7,153 nt of DNA from Streptococcus hyointestinalis. GTDB taxonomy: Bacteria; Bacillota; Bacilli; Lactobacillales; Streptococcaceae. Below the pieces are notes generated by a model, which was not told where the DNA came from, searched no databases, and saw only the letters and a program-made list of their open reading frames with translations. The translations under genes and the position numbers were made by a program. This document shows, one piece after another, positions 5,842 to 7,153 of this stretch (the first letter of the stretch is position 1; each line of letters opens with the position of its first letter). The DNA is taken from NCBI RefSeq assembly GCF_900459405.1, contig NZ_UHFN01000006.1, forward strand, positions 1 through 7,153, given 5' to 3'.

Positions 5842-7153
5842 GGATTCACTGAAAACAACTACGAAAATGCGGTTATGGAGCTTTTTCGTGATAGTTTAGG
5901 GTATTCATCTTTTTATGGTCCTGATGTCGAGAGGGACTACCGCGATAGCCTTTTTCGTGATGTGCTTGATGTAGCCTTGGAAAACTAAATCCCAACTTAC
6001 CAAGCTCTGCTATTGATTTTGCTATCAATAAGTTGCGTGATTTTGAGAGCGGCACACTGTTGCAGAAAAATAAAACTTTCATGGATTATCTCCAAAATGG
6101 GGTGCCTGTCACTTATGTTAAAAATGGCGAAGAGGTTTCGGACATTGCTTACCTCGTTGACTATGATAATACTGACGCTAATAGCTTTATTGTCGCTAAT
6201 CAATGGACAATCGAGGAACATAGTGAGAAACGACCAGACATTATTGTTTTTCTCAATGGTCTACCTATTGTGGTCTTTGAGTTGAAAAGCCCGTCACGTG
6301 AGGAAACGGAAGTTTCAGAAGCTTACAGTCAGCTCCGCAACTACATGAAGGAAATTCCATCTTTATTTTATTACAATGCCTTTTTGGTCATGAGTGACAT
6401 GGCAACATCAAAGGCAGGGACTATCACAGCTGGTGAAGATCGTTTCATGGAGTGGAAGACGACTGATGGCAATTATGAGGATACACAGTTAGCAAACTTT
6501 ACAACCTTGATTGAAGGCATGTTTGCCAAAGAACGTTTGTTGGATATCCTTAAAAACTTTATCTGTTTTTCAGGTGATGCCAAAATTTTAGCAGCTTATC
6601 ATCAGTATTTTGCCGTGAAAAAAGCAGTTCGTTCTACCTTAAAAGCTACGCAGACTGACGGGCGTGGTGGTGTCTTCTGGCATACGCAAGGCAGCGGCAA
6701 GTCCCTTTCGATGGTTTTCTATGCTCATTTGTTAGATAAGATATTACGGTCGCCAACAATCGTTGTCCTGACGGATAGAAATGATTTAGATAATCAGTTG
6801 TTTAAGCAATTTGACCGCTGTTCTCAATTTTTACGCCAAACACCAGTACAAGCGACAAGTCGTAAAACATCTTAAAGAACTATTATCTGGTAGGCAAGCG
6901 AACGGGATTATTTTCACAACCATGCAGAAGTTTGAAGAATCATCGGAAGCCTTTGTCCGAACGACATAATATCGTCGTTATGGCTGACGAGGCACATCGT
7001 GGTCAGTATGGTTTAGAAGAAAAGATTGATCCCGCAACTGGTAAGTTTAAAATCGGGACAGCGCGCATCATCCGTGATAATCTCCCCAATGCGACCTATA
7101 TTGGTTTCACTGGAACACCTATTTCAAGTAAAGACAAATCAACAACAGAAGTA
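5839..7153 (+). pseudogene. hsdR: Type I restriction subunit HsdR, 5' part, three frameshifts, runs off the window end
   Basis: HsdR is the ATP-driven translocase and nuclease that cuts unmethylated DNA. The start ATG 5839 has AGGAG at 5825-5829, 9 bases upstream. The N-terminus reads MGFTENNYENAVMELFRDSL. The PD-ExK nuclease motif appears as RPDIIVF and FELKSP (D at 6237, E at 6279, K at 6285). Walker A is QGSGKS (6690-6704), the DEAH box is at 6986-6997, and the helicase motif GFTGTPI is at 7103-7123. About 438 of the usual 1000 or so residues are in view. Frameshifts: one base missing at 5986-5987 (expected AAC TTA AAT; now a TAA stop after 49 residues), an extra A at 6864-6867 (stop at 6873-6875), and an extra T at 6952-6954 (stop at 6967-6969). 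Between them the sequence stays conserved and free of stops. As written, restriction would be lost while methylation remains; sequencing error is the main alternative. Confidence 0.85.

Noticed and set aside
5839..5988. A stand-alone 49-residue protein
   Set aside because: It is the HsdR N-terminus cut by a one-base deletion; the sequence continues as HsdR in the next frame.
5873..6285. Overlapping minus- and plus-strand small open frames
   Set aside because: Shadows of hsdR around its first frameshift; the hsdR frame explains the sequence.

Overview
The window looks like part of a defence island from a low-G+C Gram-positive bacterium, most likely a streptococcus or close relative. The reasons are the AT-rich sequence, AGGAGG-type ribosome binding sites, TTG starts, and an hsdM/hsdS/recombinase/hsdS layout like the phase-variable type I restriction-modification (R-M) loci of streptococci. 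No 16S rRNA or housekeeping gene is present, so the genus is an inference.

Layout: (1) 2-1057, 3' part of hsdM (adenine methyltransferase), cut by the window edge. (2) 1047-1553, an hsdS 5' half that stops after one target-recognition domain (TRD). (3) 1550-2196 on the minus strand, a silent hsdS 3' half with no credible start. (4) 2244-3230, a tyrosine recombinase. (5) 3241-4437, a complete two-TRD hsdS. (6) 4482-5308, a membrane-anchored macro-domain protein, recognised as a type II Thoeris ThsA. (7) 5308-5809, a TIR-domain protein, recognised as ThsB and broken by several frameshifts. (8) 5839-7153, the 5' part of hsdR with three frameshifts, running off the window end.

Logic: four copies of a 15-26 bp repeat (core taaatcatcatttag) sit at 1526-1551 (+), 2181-2196 (-), 3755-3772 (+) and 4424-4449 (-). 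They lie at the junction between the first TRD half and the second half of each hsdS, and at the 3' ends of the hsdS halves. All junction copies have the same codon phase, so inversion can join different 5' and 3' halves into full-length HsdS proteins. Flipping 1547-2180 would turn the truncated hsdS at 1047 into a 376-residue gene. This is a DNA-sequence-specificity shuffler, with the recombinase encoded inside it.

Thoeris is an abortive anti-phage system. ThsB (TIR) senses infection and makes a nucleotide signal; in type II systems this is histidine-ADP-ribose, which the ThsA macro domain binds, triggering its membrane segments. Here the pair sits between hsdS and hsdR, so two defence systems share one gene array.

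From 5237 to 6954 there are at least eight single-base-type indels, most in short homopolymers, affecting thsA (last codons), thsB and hsdR. The first 5.2 kb has none. Between the indels, the reading frames remain free of nonsense substitutions. This means either very recent decay or poor sequence/assembly quality in this stretch; the sequence alone cannot decide.
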